Under the pieces are notes generated by a model. It ran no database searches. It saw only the letters and a program-made list of their open reading frames with translations, and was not told the origin of the DNA. Made by a program: the position numbers and the translations under genes. From positions 43,762,066 to 43,826,065 of the forward strand of contig NC_080042.1 in the NCBI RefSeq assembly GCF_012489685.1: 64,000 nt of DNA, read 5' to 3'. The DNA is from Lotus japonicus (Eukaryota; Streptophyta; Magnoliopsida; Fabales; Fabaceae). Shown in pieces: positions 46,770 through 58,384 of the stretch. Each line of letters begins with the position of its first letter. The first letter of the stretch is position 1.

Positions 46770-47298
46770 GGCTAAAAAACATTTTTCGCCTCTGATGTTT
46801 TATGTTTGTGCAAATTCTGCCCCTACTCTATTTTTGTCGATGTTTCTAACCCTCATGTTTTCAAACAGTGCACCGTATACCCCTCCGTTAGTCAGACGTT
46901 AAAAAACTAACGGAATGAGCTGATTTGACTTTTTTTTATTACATTTTTTGGACCTGCCACGTAGAAATTACAAGTGAAATTGGAAAAAGGGGCATGGGAG
47001 ATTCAAACTCAAGACTTGTAAGTAGCAAAACATGCACTTAACTAGTTCAGTTACATACATAATTGATATATACATCAAGCAAATTTAATTTATATCATTT
47101 CCTTGATCATCATCAACTTCATATACTCTTCTTCATCTCTCCAATCCACTCAGGAACCTCTCCTGAGAAAGCCTAACTGACGGAGGGGTAGACGGTGCAC
47201 TGTTTGAAAACATGAGGGGTAGAAACGTCGACAAAAATAGAGTAGGGGCAGAATTTACACAAACTTAAAACATCAGGGGCCAAAAATGCTTTTTAGCC
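46770..47298. mobile_element. MULE-type MITE nested in Harbinger element
   Basis: 529 bp with inverted repeats of about 150 bp (GGCTAAAAAACATTTTTCGCC... versus GGCTAAAAAGCATTTTTGGCC..., both continuing through GACGTTTCTA and CAAACAGTGCACCGT). Flanks TATAATTTA and TTTAATTTA match at 8 of 9 positions. Confidence 0.82.
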
Positions 47299-47629
47299 TT
47301 TAATTTACTTACTCTCAACACCACTTTTTCTCTTCTCAACACTTCACATCATCTTCTCTCTCCAATTCAACACTCATTCAACTTTTACCCACTCCAATGG
47401 TTTTTCATTAACACCATACCCCACCACTCACCCTACCCCACCACTTTTTTATTTCATATATTTATTTAATTTTATATTTTTGTTTTTTTACGATTACATA
47501 AAATTACAATTATCGATTTAAATTAAATTAAAACAATAAACACTTAACAATTTAATTTTTTTTTAAATATAGACTATAATTTATTTTTATTTTCTTAATT
47601 TAAAATGTAAGACAACAAACTAAGCTTAC

Positions 47630-47966
47630 AGTAATTTATTGGCATATAACCACTAAATGGGGGTGTTTGACATGGATATCTCATAGATCCATAAGATGGA
47701 TGAAAGGATGACTGGTTGAAATTTGGTGCTAAACCAAAATTATGTATGTTTTGAGGACGTCAGTTGGAAAATTGATTTGGATCTTGATAATTGTTGGGAT
47801 TTTGAGGACGTTTGTTGGAAAATTGATTTGGATCTTGATAATTGTTGAGATTTTGAGAACGTTGGTTGGAAAATTGATTTGGATCTTGATAATTGTTGGG
47901 ATTTAGGTAGTTAAATGGGTAGTTAGAAGAATTCCGGGTGTTGAAATGGTAATTGTTGGAATCCAT
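47630..47966 (-). pseudogene. Harbinger accessory ORF1, N-terminal relic
   Basis: Starts MDSNNYHFNTRNSSNYPFN. It then has three tandem copies of an NNYQDPNQFSN-type unit of 18-21 residues, a TGA near 47758, and continues in frame with PNFNQSSFHP, YGSMRYPCQTPPFSGYMP. Asn/Gln/Pro-rich N-termini of this kind precede the Myb/SANT-like domain of plant Harbinger ORF1 proteins (often misannotated as glutathione S-transferase T3-like). The DNA-binding domain is missing. Confidence 0.65.
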
Positions 47967-48060
47967 TTCAAAACAAAGGCTAATAGAAAGATAATAAGAT
48001 GGTGAAAAACTTGCTTTTTTTTTTCTGTGTCCAAATCAAACGAACCAAGTCTCTATTTAT

Positions 48061-48958
48061 CAGTGTTCTGAAAACCGGACCGGACCAACCGGTTCGACTG
48101 GGAACCGGGCCTGTCCCCAGTCCGGACTGCCTCTATAACCGGTGACATGACAAACCGGAGTTGAACCGGAGAAACCGGTGTAAAACCGGGCAACCCGGTA
48201 AAAACTTGTGGTTTACCGATTTCAACCGGTTCATTGAAAAAGTTCCAAACAAGCTGCGTTTTGTCCAAACTACAACCAGAAAATTGAAAAAATCATAGAA
48301 AGAAATCATTCTCTTCTCTTGCAAGCTCTTCTACCATTCTCTACAACCACTCCCTCTATCTTACCATAAAGGATAGTTTCATTTTAACTCTAATTTTCAG
48401 CTATTATGAATTGTGGAAATGAAATTTGGAAAAGAAATGAAAGAAGAGGAAGATGAAGAGGGGTACAGGCGTACAGCAGATGAATGAGAATGAAATGCGG
48501 CTGCATATCTCGCTTATGACAAAAGAGAGAGACTAGGGTTATGGAATAAGGCTTATTTCATCTTAGCCCAAAATACTATATGCTTCCATATGTTAAAAAA
48601 GCTGCAGCTTGTGGTTGTGTAACTGGGCTTATTTTATCAAGCCCATAAAAATAATATGCTTCTCTTTATCAAAAACAACTACAGCTTTTCAAAAACAACC
48701 TACAACGTACAAGTTATATAAATTCGTTGACAATACTTCACAGTATTTGAACAAAAAAATACAATACTTTATAGGATTTATATTGTGTCATAAATTTATG
48801 GATATTTTTTATATTAGTTTAGTTTCTATGTTATATAAATATTAAAAAGTATTATTTAATTACTACCGGTTCAACCTCGGTTGGACCTCGGTTAAACCAA
48901 TGAACCTTAAACCAGTCCCTTGACCGGTTCAATGGCCGGTCCGATTTTCTAAACATTG
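48061..48958. mobile_element. hAT-type element, TSD CTATTTAT, nested in Harbinger element
   Basis: 898 bp, tips CAGTGTTCTGAAAACCGG and (reverse complement) CAATGTTTAGAAAATCGG, with 8-bp CTATTTAT at 48053-48060 and 48959-48966. Subterminal ACCGG clusters at both ends. No transposase seen. Confidence 0.85.
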
Positions 48959-49339
48959 CTATTTATAGAGGAAAAAAATCATGAATTTTGGTTAAAAAAA
49001 ATTTTCCATTAAAATTTTTTTTCAATGAAATATTTGAGTTCAAAAGATAAAGATGATAAAAATCCAATGACAATCAAAGCCAGCCACGTGTTAGATCATT
49101 AGATTTCCGTCAGTTTCTCTCTCCTGCTTCTAGCTCCCACGCGCCTGTCTGCGCGTGGAGAGCACGCGCTTGGCCTGCACCAATCCAAAGCCGCCACGTG
49201 GCAGCCGGCTCTCCTCTCAACATTGTTGACTCCTCTCAACACTTCTCTCCTCCACCTCATCTTCAACAAACCTCAACCAACCACTACACACCCTCAACAA
49301 AATTCAACCCCCCTAAACAAACCATTGTATTTGGTCTAA

Positions 49340-49845
49340 AGAGTGCCTCATTAAAACTTAAAAGAGATCACACATTATAAAGCCAGAGCTAAAAAACAAT
49401 ACATAAATCCATCACCAATTCTCTAATTACCACCAACATAGTAGACAGCTTCCATGAAAGTCCAGTACCAAGACCTTTAAAATCAATTCCATAATTAATA
49501 TGAGATATACCTCCATCACCACCAGAAAACAAAATTATCAATGCTCCTTCAAATCCAGTAGCTACGTCCATACAATAGCATGACAGCAACCATTCAAGTA
49601 TACTACTCCTACCAATCAATCTCATATTCCAATTGCAATAACCAGCACAAATCCACGAGCACAAAACCATCTACCTCAATTATGCAGAATACACGCACAC
49701 TCCATCCACCTGTACATGTCATACTGCAGTAATACTGCAGACAACCCTACTAGCCTTTTATTAACACAGCCATCGCACAGCAGCAATTCGCTTCCATGAG
49801 AATTAACAGACAGCAGCACATACATCAACAAGCCAATAGACAGGG
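49340..49845. other. Unassigned region
   Basis: A 93-codon minus-strand frame (49389-49670) has no recognisable domain. The GTGCCTCATTAAAACTT stretch at 49344 recalls the 3' end of a plant retroposon, but this is weak. Confidence 0.35.
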
Positions 49846-50316
49846 TCACCGCTCAGTGTAACACCCCGATTTCGGTGGCGTCACTTTCGTAACCAAAAGA
49901 AATACTTAATGCGGAAAAACGTGAATATATTTTTTTTCGATAATACAAAATTAAAACGGAAAGAAATAGAGCTTGACAACAGAAGATAACAGGACTAATA
50001 TACAATAATAATTACAGCCCCCGCTGTAAGTAGTAAACCACGTCACGAGTAAACCTCCAGTGACGGACAGCAAAAGAGAGTAACGCTCGAAGGCAAAAGG
50101 TACAATCCAAAAGAAAAGGTTAAGTGTCTGCAACACAAACCCTCAAAATGAGAATAAGTCATCCCAGATGGCCTAAAACAAGACCCCCTACTCCAACCAA
50201 CTCTCTGTGATTTCCGTAAAGAGAACCACAAGAAAAGCTAAAGGTCGGGGACCTACCCTGCCCAAAACGAAAGACTGAACATCAGAGCCAAGACGCTACT
50301 CCTACACTAATCCCAA

Positions 50317-50768
50317 CTATGCATCCCCAAGATCGTCGTCTGAATCTAAATCCAAGACGACTATGTCGATGACTGCATCGGTCTCCACAGCTGGTCGAGC
50401 GGGTTCTGCACCCGATCCCAAGTCTATAGCAGCCGCGACAGTGGGTGAACTAGTGCCTGAAGAAGTCCCTCCCACAGGCACCTCCTCCGAGGGGTACTCG
50501 TCGTCCGAAGGCGACGGTGGTGGTGGCACTCCCAGTCCAGGTCCGCAGTGTACACCCGGTGGCAAGTTGAAGCTGATAGTGTAGTGCCTCCAGACTCCGT
50601 GCGTCAGGCTTGGCATCCGGTCAATGCGATCCTCCATTATTCGCCTTGAATAGATAGCTCGGTGGCCGGCGGGGTCGACCACCCATGAGCTTGGGGTGTC
50701 TTGGTCCAACATCTCAAACCTGGTCCCCCCGAAGGGACGACCGTCTCGTACCAGTCCGCCATACTCAA
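50317..50768 (-). CDS. LTR-borne 3' exon-like open frame, 149 codons
   Basis: Follows CGCCATTGTCAG on the minus strand and in the phase set by the 78-nt segment reads VEYGGLVRDGRPFGGTRFEM..., WVVDPAGHRAIYSRRI, SFNLPPGVHCGPG, a Pro/Ser/Glu-rich linker and an Asp-rich C-terminus ending DLDSDDDLGDA. It contains no initiating ATG at its start (first Met is in FEMLDQD). Sister LTRs hold degraded versions in the same frame and place. No domain recognised. Expression, start codon and function are unknown. Confidence 0.5.
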
Positions 50769-51429
50769 CTGACAATGGCGTAGTCCGCCCAAACACACAC
50801 AGAAGACGCGAGGGTCAACTCCAAAGAATTATATAAATAATAAAACCAGATATATAGGATAATAATTATTTAGCCTCTCAGGCTTATAAGTTTAGGGATA
50901 ACATCCTAAGGTTGCATATTTCACAATGAATATAAAAGATCATAATAACAGGTAGCATGCCTCAAATAGGATAAACAGGTACCAATCACACTCAGCAACT
51001 AAGTCAGCATGTATGTTGCATGAAATGCAATGCTGGGTAACAAAATGCATTCCGGAAGAAGGATGGACACCATCGAGTCAGCCCTAACACCGGCCAAAGT
51101 GGGACCATTCCGCTCGGGCGCCTCTTACACCACACAAAAGTAGTCAGATCAGCAGTGAACCCGTAGGTCTGCCATTCCGTCTGCTACTAAGGACCACCGT
51201 AGTGTCCTAAATATGGAAATCCGGGTCTTATGACCATTTTGGAATCCACCGAGGTCCGGTAATCCGCCGTGTATTAACCTCAAAATGAGTGCATGAATGC
51301 AAGTGATTAGCCAAACAACGTCTCCGACCTCACTCGACACGTCGTCACGTGTTCTAGCTAACTTATTGTCTCTAAAAAGCCTACCCTAAGGCAAACGTCG
51401 ATTCTGCGACAAAATGAATTAATCAAAAG

Positions 51430-51615
51430 AAGAAGAATGTACTTTGGAACTCATGGTTCCCGGCTAAACTTTAGATAGCCAATCAATAAACTGCTCATCG
51501 AGCGAAAAGGTACCGAAGTACTTGGAAACTTATAGTCTCCGGCTAAACTTTAGATAGCCAAACATTAAACTGCTCATCGAGCGAAAGAGTATAAGCATAC
51601 TCGGAAACTTGTAAG
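51430..51615 (-). repeat. Two-copy tandem repeat in solo LTR
   Basis: GGCTATCTAAAGTTTAGCCGG...GCTCGATGAGCAGTTTA (minus) is repeated with a period of about 85 bp. It corresponds to the anchor after which other LTR copies carry their minisatellites. Confidence 0.75.
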
Positions 51616-52381
51616 TTTCCTCAAGACTTGGACTAGACGACACTTCTCATTTTTCAAAACTAATATTCGAGCCCTAAACTTTCGTCTGAGTCTTTTATCA
51701 TTATATTAAGGGTTTTGAGGTTGTTTAATACATTATGGAGGTTCATTATGAAATTGTTTAAGTTTCGTCTCTAATCCTATTAGTTTCAAAGATCCCATAA
51801 TTCCAATGATTCCCTGGTGATGGTCTCAAAACAAAAGGTCCATCATCACCCAAGTAATGGCCCGAGAAGTTCCCAGGTAAGCTGGCCGGGCACAATGCCT
51901 CATTAAAAGCCCTTCTTGCCTTAGACAGAACAACCCAAGTTCTTACATGAATTCAAATGGGGTTTTTCCAATATCATTTTCAAACTCATTTTCCTTAGAG
52001 AAGGTCTTGATCCATAAAACAATAATAGGGTACGAACCTCGGTCCGTCCCATCAAACTTTCCCAAAATCCCAAAGTAAAATCGGCATGACGTGCCCGTTA
52101 TCCTCACTCTGAAGCATAACAGATATAAGTGGAGTAACATAAATAAATCAGCTCAATCAATAAACATAAACAGCATATTCCAACACATCCTAGATTAACC
52201 ATTTAGCACATAACATGTGAATCATTTAGCACACAATATCATGGCATCAAGTACTCTACAAGATCGGCCGAAGCCTCAGAAATCATTTCAGGCAATTAGC
52301 AATTAAGTGCATAACACATAAATCAAGTCGAATTCGTCGACACCTAAAGCATTATCTAGTAATTCAGAGAGTAGCCCTCAC

Positions 52382-52460
52382 CGGTGGGTCTTCCAGCTTC
52401 CTCCTCAAAGTGTCCTTCACGCTCTTCTCCTGGTTCTCCAGGAACCTCCTCAAAAGAACC
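52382..52460 (-). other. Conserved exon-like segment in solo LTR (79 nt, one-base insertion)
   Basis: Between TTTTGCTTAAG and GTGAGG on the minus strand. It reads SFEEVP in the conserved phase. One extra T in the middle then shifts the frame, and without it the rest (EEREGHFEEEAG) would match the Glu-rich sister segments. Confidence 0.5.
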
Positions 52461-53267
52461 TTAAGCAAAATTCACAGAAATCAACACCAAGAGTCAGAAA
52501 CTCAGCAATCAAAGAGTCCTAGGGTTACACGGTACACTACAAACTTCGTGGTACGACAATCTAACGCGTTAAGACAAGTTTTCGAAAAATCGGATTCTTC
52601 CCCCCCCCCCCTTGATATAGCTCTCGGCCACTTCCTTTAATTGGGAGGGTCGATTTTTCTTCGATCAAACTTGGTTCCTAGGTTAACATAAGCCGTAACT
52701 AAGACGGTTCTAAGCTCGGAAAAATTTTCGGATCGAAAACTGACATAGGGGTAGTTTGGTCATTATTTTAAACTCAGAATTTCAAAACTGGATTTTTGAA
52801 AAACAAATTGGATGGAGACGTCAACAACGACGTTTATGACAACTAATCCTACTAGCACTAAGCCAAGTCGAGAGTTCTAAGCTAAAAGATTGAGACTTTG
52901 CCCCAAAATGGGTATTTGAGGTAGAATTGATTCCGGCGGAATTCCGGCGACATTACGAAAAAACTAATCCGACAGAAGTGCTCCTGAGCACGTAGGGAAG
53001 ATGTTTAGACAAAGAAATCAAGCTATTTGGACAATTTTCCAAAAACCTCAAAACTTTGGACACATAAAGACTTAGGAGAAGTCGACAGAAACGACGATCA
53101 GAAGAGAGATATAGTTTACCTACCTCAAGGTCTTCGATTAGCAACGATCGGTGAAGCAAACGGGCAAGAATTCGCGAAGATCAACTTCCTCCTCTTCTCC
53201 TCTCTTGGCCGCGGTTTTGGGGAAAGAAATGGGTGAGTTTTGCAAAATTTTCATTTTCTAGCTTATA

Positions 53268-53280
53268 ACCTATATATAGT
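53268..53280 (-). promoter_or_regulatory. LTR TATA box
   Basis: The minus strand reads ACTATATATAGGTT, over 1 kb from the LTR start. The extra distance equals the tandem array at 53400-53640 plus other inserted sequence. Confidence 0.55.
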
Positions 53281-53399
53281 GAAGGAAATGGAGATATTTT
53301 GCAAAGTTTGGATAAGGATGCATTGGTGGATGGATAAGGATGGATAGATATTTTTGAGAAGATATTTTGGTAAAGATATTTTGTAAAGATATTTTGTAG

Positions 53400-53640
53400 A
53401 GATTAGATAAGGATGAGTAGATATTTATCAAGGATCGGATAAGGTTGAATAGATATTTATCAGAAATTGGATAAGAACGAATAGATATTTATCAAAGATT
53501 GGATAAGAACGAATAGATATTTATCAAAGTTTGGATAAGAACGAATAGATATTTATCAAAGATTGGATAAGAATGAATAGATATTTATCAAAGACTGGAT
53601 AAGAACGAATAGATATTTTAGGGAGATATTTTGAGAAGAT
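53400..53640 (-). repeat. About 32-bp tandem repeat in LTR promoter region
   Basis: Six to seven copies of GATTGGATAAGAACGAATAGATATTTATCAAA-type units, just upstream (in LTR sense) of the TATA box. Not present in sister LTRs. Confidence 0.9.
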
Positions 53641-54349
53641 ATTTTGTAAACCGGTACAGATTAGTTTAGATACCGGAGGATTTAACTCATAGAGTTAAAA
53701 TAAAAATATAAGAGTGATTCTTATTTTTCCGGCTTCGTTCTCCGTGAATTCTAAGATAGGTTTTGACGACAGAAATCCAAAACTCAACAGAAGTTTCCTT
53801 CTATGTTAGGTGACTAATGCAAAATCGGTGTAAAACCTTTTTACCCGATAAGTTACTTTTTGCAGTGGATGTCGGATGAGAAAACTTCCTTCTGAAGAAA
53901 GATTAGAAACAACGAGAGAAGTAGGCGATCGCGGGTGGAATCTTCATTTGAAGCTCCGAATAGAAAAAGTCTTCATCGTCCGTCGATTTTAGGGTTTTTG
54001 AACTATCAGGGATTCCGTTTCGGCAAACTTCCGAGAATTGGAATTTGACGTTCGTACGTTCCAGGGTTTCGCATCGAAATACTTGTTTATAGACGAATAA
54101 GAGAAATTCTAACATTTCTCTGAAGATTTTTGGAATTAGTTTCCATCGCGTCCTAAAGTATAAATTAACTATTCACTAATACCTTTGACCTAGGATTAGG
54201 CGTAGGTTAATCGTGCAATAACTCCTATCGGTTTTTCGATAAATTCCTGGACTTTTCCTGAACCTTTTTCCTTCACAAATTTATCTTAATCAAATAAACT
54301 CTTTTATTTTATTCACTTATCCAAAGCTTTAAAACTTGGGCCTTACACT

Positions 54350-55118
54350 CAGGGCCGTGTATAGACATTTGGGGGCCTTAGACGAAAATTATCTGAGGTT
54401 TAAATATATATACTTAATATATCATATACATTTTCATTTTTTTTATATTATCTACTGGCTCTTTGAGCTACAAAATCAATATTTATCAGAGTTTTATAAT
54501 CAATCAATTCTAACATTTTCTTTTTCAATAAATAAAATAGATAGTTCATTCAATCTATATTGTAATACTGTTGACCTTAGATTTAATTTATTTTTTAATA
54601 AATGGAAATATATTAAATAATATTAATTATGATATTGGTGTAACTTTCATTTTTGGTTGGCTAATTTTTATGGATAAGGGAGGAAACTAATTTTCTTAAG
54701 CTATAGCTGAAACAAAATAATTTTTTATTTATTTGTTTTAACAATAATTGACAATGTATATTTTTTTTCACTTTTTACTTTTTTTACGACATTCTCATAA
54801 TACATTAAAGGTCCAATGGAATGACCCCCCTAAAAAAAACAGAACTGGTGCCGAGGATTCCTATGTGGCTACATGAAAACTTTTTTTTTTTCAAAGATTA
54901 AATGTTTCATTCAATACGGGCCAGCCCCAAAATAAAAGAAAGGGACTACGCCCTACAAAATCAGTCAATATCACATAGCTCAAAAGAAAATGAACAATAA
55001 GACAAGAGCTAGCTTTGGCATAGTACAACAACTTGGGGCCTATCTATAGGTAGTAAAAAATATTTTTTTCGGGGCCTAAGGCATGGGCCTAAGTGGCCTT
55101 GTTGTATCTACGACCCTG
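54350..55118. mobile_element. hAT-type element split at its tip by the solo LTR, TSD TCACCGCT
   Basis: CAGGGCCGTGTATAGAC... to ...ATCTACGACCCTG. The 8-bp TSD TCACCGCT is at 49846-49853 (left of the LTR) and 55119-55126. The first three bases of the element (CAG) are the last bases of the solo LTR's own CTCAG TSD, so the LTR landed at the hAT terminus. About 770 bp, AT-rich, no transposase. Confidence 0.85.
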
Positions 55119-55126
55119 TCACCGCT

Positions 55127-55646
55127 ACATGAATTGAATACACAGAATGGGATTTGAGTACCATTCAAAAATAGAGTAATTAAAGTTGTTCACTTTTGCT
55201 CTAATCCACTGCTACGATCTGAACTTAATCAATTCCAATGTATTCGCCACGCTGGCTGATAAGAACCAGAATTACAATATTTAGTTTTGAGAACAGTTCT
55301 GTATGAACAGTGTTCGCATGAACAGTACATGTATGAACAGTAAATACGTGTACAGTGCAGCAACTTCAATTTGTAGAACATAATTATAGAGTAGGAGAGA
55401 TTGCAGATAACCTGCGATTTTTCATAGATAATAACAAAGGAAATACAATCTGAAAACACAGTAAAACACAATCTGAAAACCACAGGAGCAGTTTGCTCTC
55501 TCAGAAGATAACTTCTAATGGCCTAGGTAACTGCCACATAAAACTTCCAACATAAACTCACAATAAAACAATAGACTAACTTAAATACAATCCACACCAA
55601 CAACCAATAACCAACTTGGAATTCAAACTAACTAATATTATATTAC
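55127..55646 (-). other. Probable 3' UTR and LTR of the gypsy chromovirus
   Basis: Directly downstream (minus) of the pol stop, with a TATA-like GTATTTAAG and leader-like sequence. At 55285-55350 it has four ATGAACAGT-type repeats (TGTTCATAC/TGTTCATGC on the sense strand). LTR boundaries could not be fixed, and no PBS-side partner is present. Confidence 0.4.
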
Positions 55647-58195
55647 TTAATTACTTTTTCTCCTTTGATAAACCCTCCAAATGACGGGTTTACCCTTCTC
55701 CCTAACATGTATGCCAGCCTTGTCCTCAAGGCTGAAGGAAGGGAATTGAATAGTAATGTAGTCCCTATTTTCCCAAGTAGCTTCCTCAATAGGCTTGTTC
55801 TTCCAATGGATAAGAACTTGAGAAATAGATGTGCCATGTCGTACCATTGTCCTTTGATCTAAAACTGCCTCTGGTTCCCACACTGAGTCTTCAGTAACCT
55901 CTAAACTAGCAGGGAGAGTAGAATTAACAATAGCATCACCAACAACCTTCTTAAGCAAGGAAACGTGGAAAACAGGATGGATTCGAGACGTAGGAGGTAA
56001 CTCCAACCTGTAAGCAACAGCCCCAACACGTGCAATCACATTAAAAGGACCCCAATACCTTGGAGACAACTTGGGACAGATTCTAGCCGCAAAAGATTGT
56101 TGCACATGAGGTCTCAGCTTCAAGAATACCATGTCACCAACTTCAAAAGAGCGTTCTTGACGATGTCTATCAGCTTGTGTCTTCATGCGGTCACGAGCAC
56201 GAGATAGATAATGTTTCAGTTGTCGCAAGCATTCATCACGATTAGCTAAGTCTCGTTGAACAGCTTCCACTTTAACTTCACCCGGTAAATAATTAGTAAT
56301 CACCGGAGGAGAACGACAATACACCACTTCAAAAGGAGTTGTTCCTGTAGAAGCATGAAAAGTAGCGTTGTACCAATATTCTGCCCAGGGAAGCCACATG
56401 ACCCAAGTCTTAGGCTGGTCAGCAATAAAACAGCGAAGAAAAGTCTCCAAACAACGGTTAACCACCTCTGTCTGACCATCGGCCTGAGGGTGGTAAGCAG
56501 TACTGGGTTTCAAGAAAGTACCCTACTATTTAAAGAGTTCCTGCCAGAATCTACTGACAAAGATGGGATCTCTGTCACTCACAATAGACTCTGGAATTCC
56601 ATGAAGTCGGACCACTTCTTTGGTGAAAGTTTCAACCAAAGTTCTTGCAGAATAGGGACGCTTAAGAAGAATGAAATGAGCATATTTAGACAATCTGTCT
56701 ACCACGACAAAAATAGCTTCAAATCCCTTTGATTTTGGAAGTCCAGTAATGAAATCCATTGAAATATCTGCCCACACCTGATTTGGTATTGGAAGTGGTT
56801 GGAGAAGACCACCGGGTGTTGAAGTTGCATATTTGTTGCATTGACAAACAGTACAGTTTTGCACAAAGTTCTGGATATCTTTCTTCATACCCATCCAATA
56901 CAAATTAGCAGCCAAACGACGATAAGTGCGATAAAACCCGGAATGCCCACCTTGAGGGGTGCTGTGAAATTCCTTGAGAATAGTAGGAATAAAAGTAGAT
57001 GAAGCAGACATAACTAATCTGTCCTGATACAAGAGAACCCCATGCTGAAGTACAAACCCAGGTTTCGTGGTGTCCCCCTTTTGCTGAAATGATGGCCTGT
57101 AATGTTGGATCTTGTTGTACTTCTTCATGGACAGCCTTAAAATCTAACCATTCAGGACGAAAAATCATAGAATTAAGAATTAACCTGTCATTTGAATCAT
57201 TAAGGACAACCACAGTGTTGATTGGGGAAGTATCAAATTGACGGGACAACGCATCAGCACCCTTATTCTCAAGTCCAAGTTTATAGACTACATCAAATTG
57301 ATGCCCCAAAAGCTTAGCCACCCAATTATGTTGATCCATTGTGGTGATACATTGCTGCATTAATTGTTTCAGACTTTTTTGATCGGTACACTCTGTGAAC
57401 TTTGTCCCCATGAGATATGAGCGCCAATGTTGAATTGCAAGAGCCACAACCATTAATTCTTTTTCACTAAGTCCCTTGCTGAAAAAGGCAATAGGCTTCT
57501 TATCTTGTATCAAGATCGCACCAAGCCCATTACAGGACGCATGACTCTCAATGAAAAATACTTTGGTGAAGTCAGGCAAAGCTAAAACAGGGGCAGAAGT
57601 TACCTTGTGCTTAAGTTCTTCAAAAGCTGCTTGTTCCTTGGCTGCCCACTTAAAACCTTCTTTTTTTGTCAAATCTGTCAATGGTCGTGCAATCATGCCA
57701 TAGTCACGAATGAACTTTCTGTAATATCCAGTCAAACCCAGAAATCCTCAGACACCCTTGACATTCTTTAGCACAAGCCATTCTAACACACTGCTGATTT
57801 TTGATGGATCCATAGAAACCCCTTCATGAGAAATCACATGACCCAAATACTCAATTGACAATTGACCAAAAGAACATTTCTTTTTATTGGCTACCAATTG
57901 TTGATAAACTAGCACACTTAAAACTGAAGTCACATGCAAAATATGGTCTGGCCAAGTCAAACTATACACCAAAATGTCGTCAAAAAAAACTAAGACATAA
58001 TTCCGCAACATTGGCTTGAAGACTTCATTCATTAATGCTTGAAAGGTGGATGGAGCATTTGTTAAACCAAAAGGCATCACTAAGAATTCGTAATGACCTT
58101 CATGAGTGCGGAAAGCTGTTTTATGAATGTCTTCTTGACGCATGCGTACTTGGTGGTAGCCAGACTTAAGATCAATTTTGGAAAAATATCGTGCA
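55647..58195 (-). pseudogene. Ty3/gypsy chromovirus pol: RT, RNase H, integrase, chromodomain
   Basis: Order on the minus strand: RT ([18 protein letters not shown] near 58180, FFDDILVYS near 57975, IEYLGHVIS), RNase H (FFIESHASCNGLGAIL near 57560, where the first catalytic Asp is His), integrase H2C2 finger (HSGFYRTYRR...CTVCQCNK), catalytic DFITGLP, SDRDPIF and YHPQADGQTE, the GPY/F-like YWGPFNV, and a C-terminal chromodomain-like QVLIHWKNKPIEEATWE. Breaks: TGA near 57748, a frameshift near 57110 and two consecutive TAG near 56525. The RT N-terminus, protease and gag are missing beyond 58195. Confidence 0.85.
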
Positions 58196-58204
58196 CCATG
58201 TAAG

Positions 58205-58384
58205 AGGATGAGAAGACTCCATATGGGGATCGTGGAAGATGTGATGGTGAGGGTGGACAAGTATGTGATCCCCGTGGACTTTGTTGTGCTTGACATGGAA
58301 GAGGATGAGAAGATTCCTTTCATTCTTGGCCGACCATTCTTAGCTACTTGTAGAGCTAAGATTGATGTTGACAAGGGTCATCTC
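58205..58384 (+). pseudogene. Gypsy (Athila-like) retropepsin fragment
   Basis: Plus strand [48 protein letters not shown] is the second half of an Athila-style protease region (ILGRPFLAT block). It begins at the junction with the minus-strand chromovirus and is cut at 58384 by an LTR. The active-site aspartate half is absent. Confidence 0.75.

Larger units (their letters stand above)
46742..49336. mobile_element. Harbinger-type element, TSD TAA, with nested MULE and hAT insertions
   Basis: Tips GGCCATTTACAATGGTTTGT and (reverse complement) GACCAAATACAATGGTTTGT with 3-bp TAA on both sides (46739-46741 and 49337-49339). Net of its two insertions it is about 1.15 kb. It keeps the start of the accessory ORF1 on the minus strand but no DDE transposase. 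Confidence 0.82.
49857..54347 (-). mobile_element. Solo LTR (4491 bp), long gypsy-type LTR family
   Basis: On the minus strand it runs from TGTAAGGCCC (54347) to GGTGTTACA (49857), with perfect TSD CTCAG (49852-49856 and 54348-54352). It shares with the copy at 59410 the ACCGGACCTCGGTGGATTCC block (minus, near 51250), the TTGTCGCAGAATCGAC block and the exon-like segments. This copy has the best preserved 3' frame. A tract of 10 C near 52600 may be a sequencing slip. Confidence 0.92.

Noticed and set aside
49389..49670. 93-codon minus-strand frame
   Set aside because: Odd composition, no domain, no conserved counterpart. Treated as chance.
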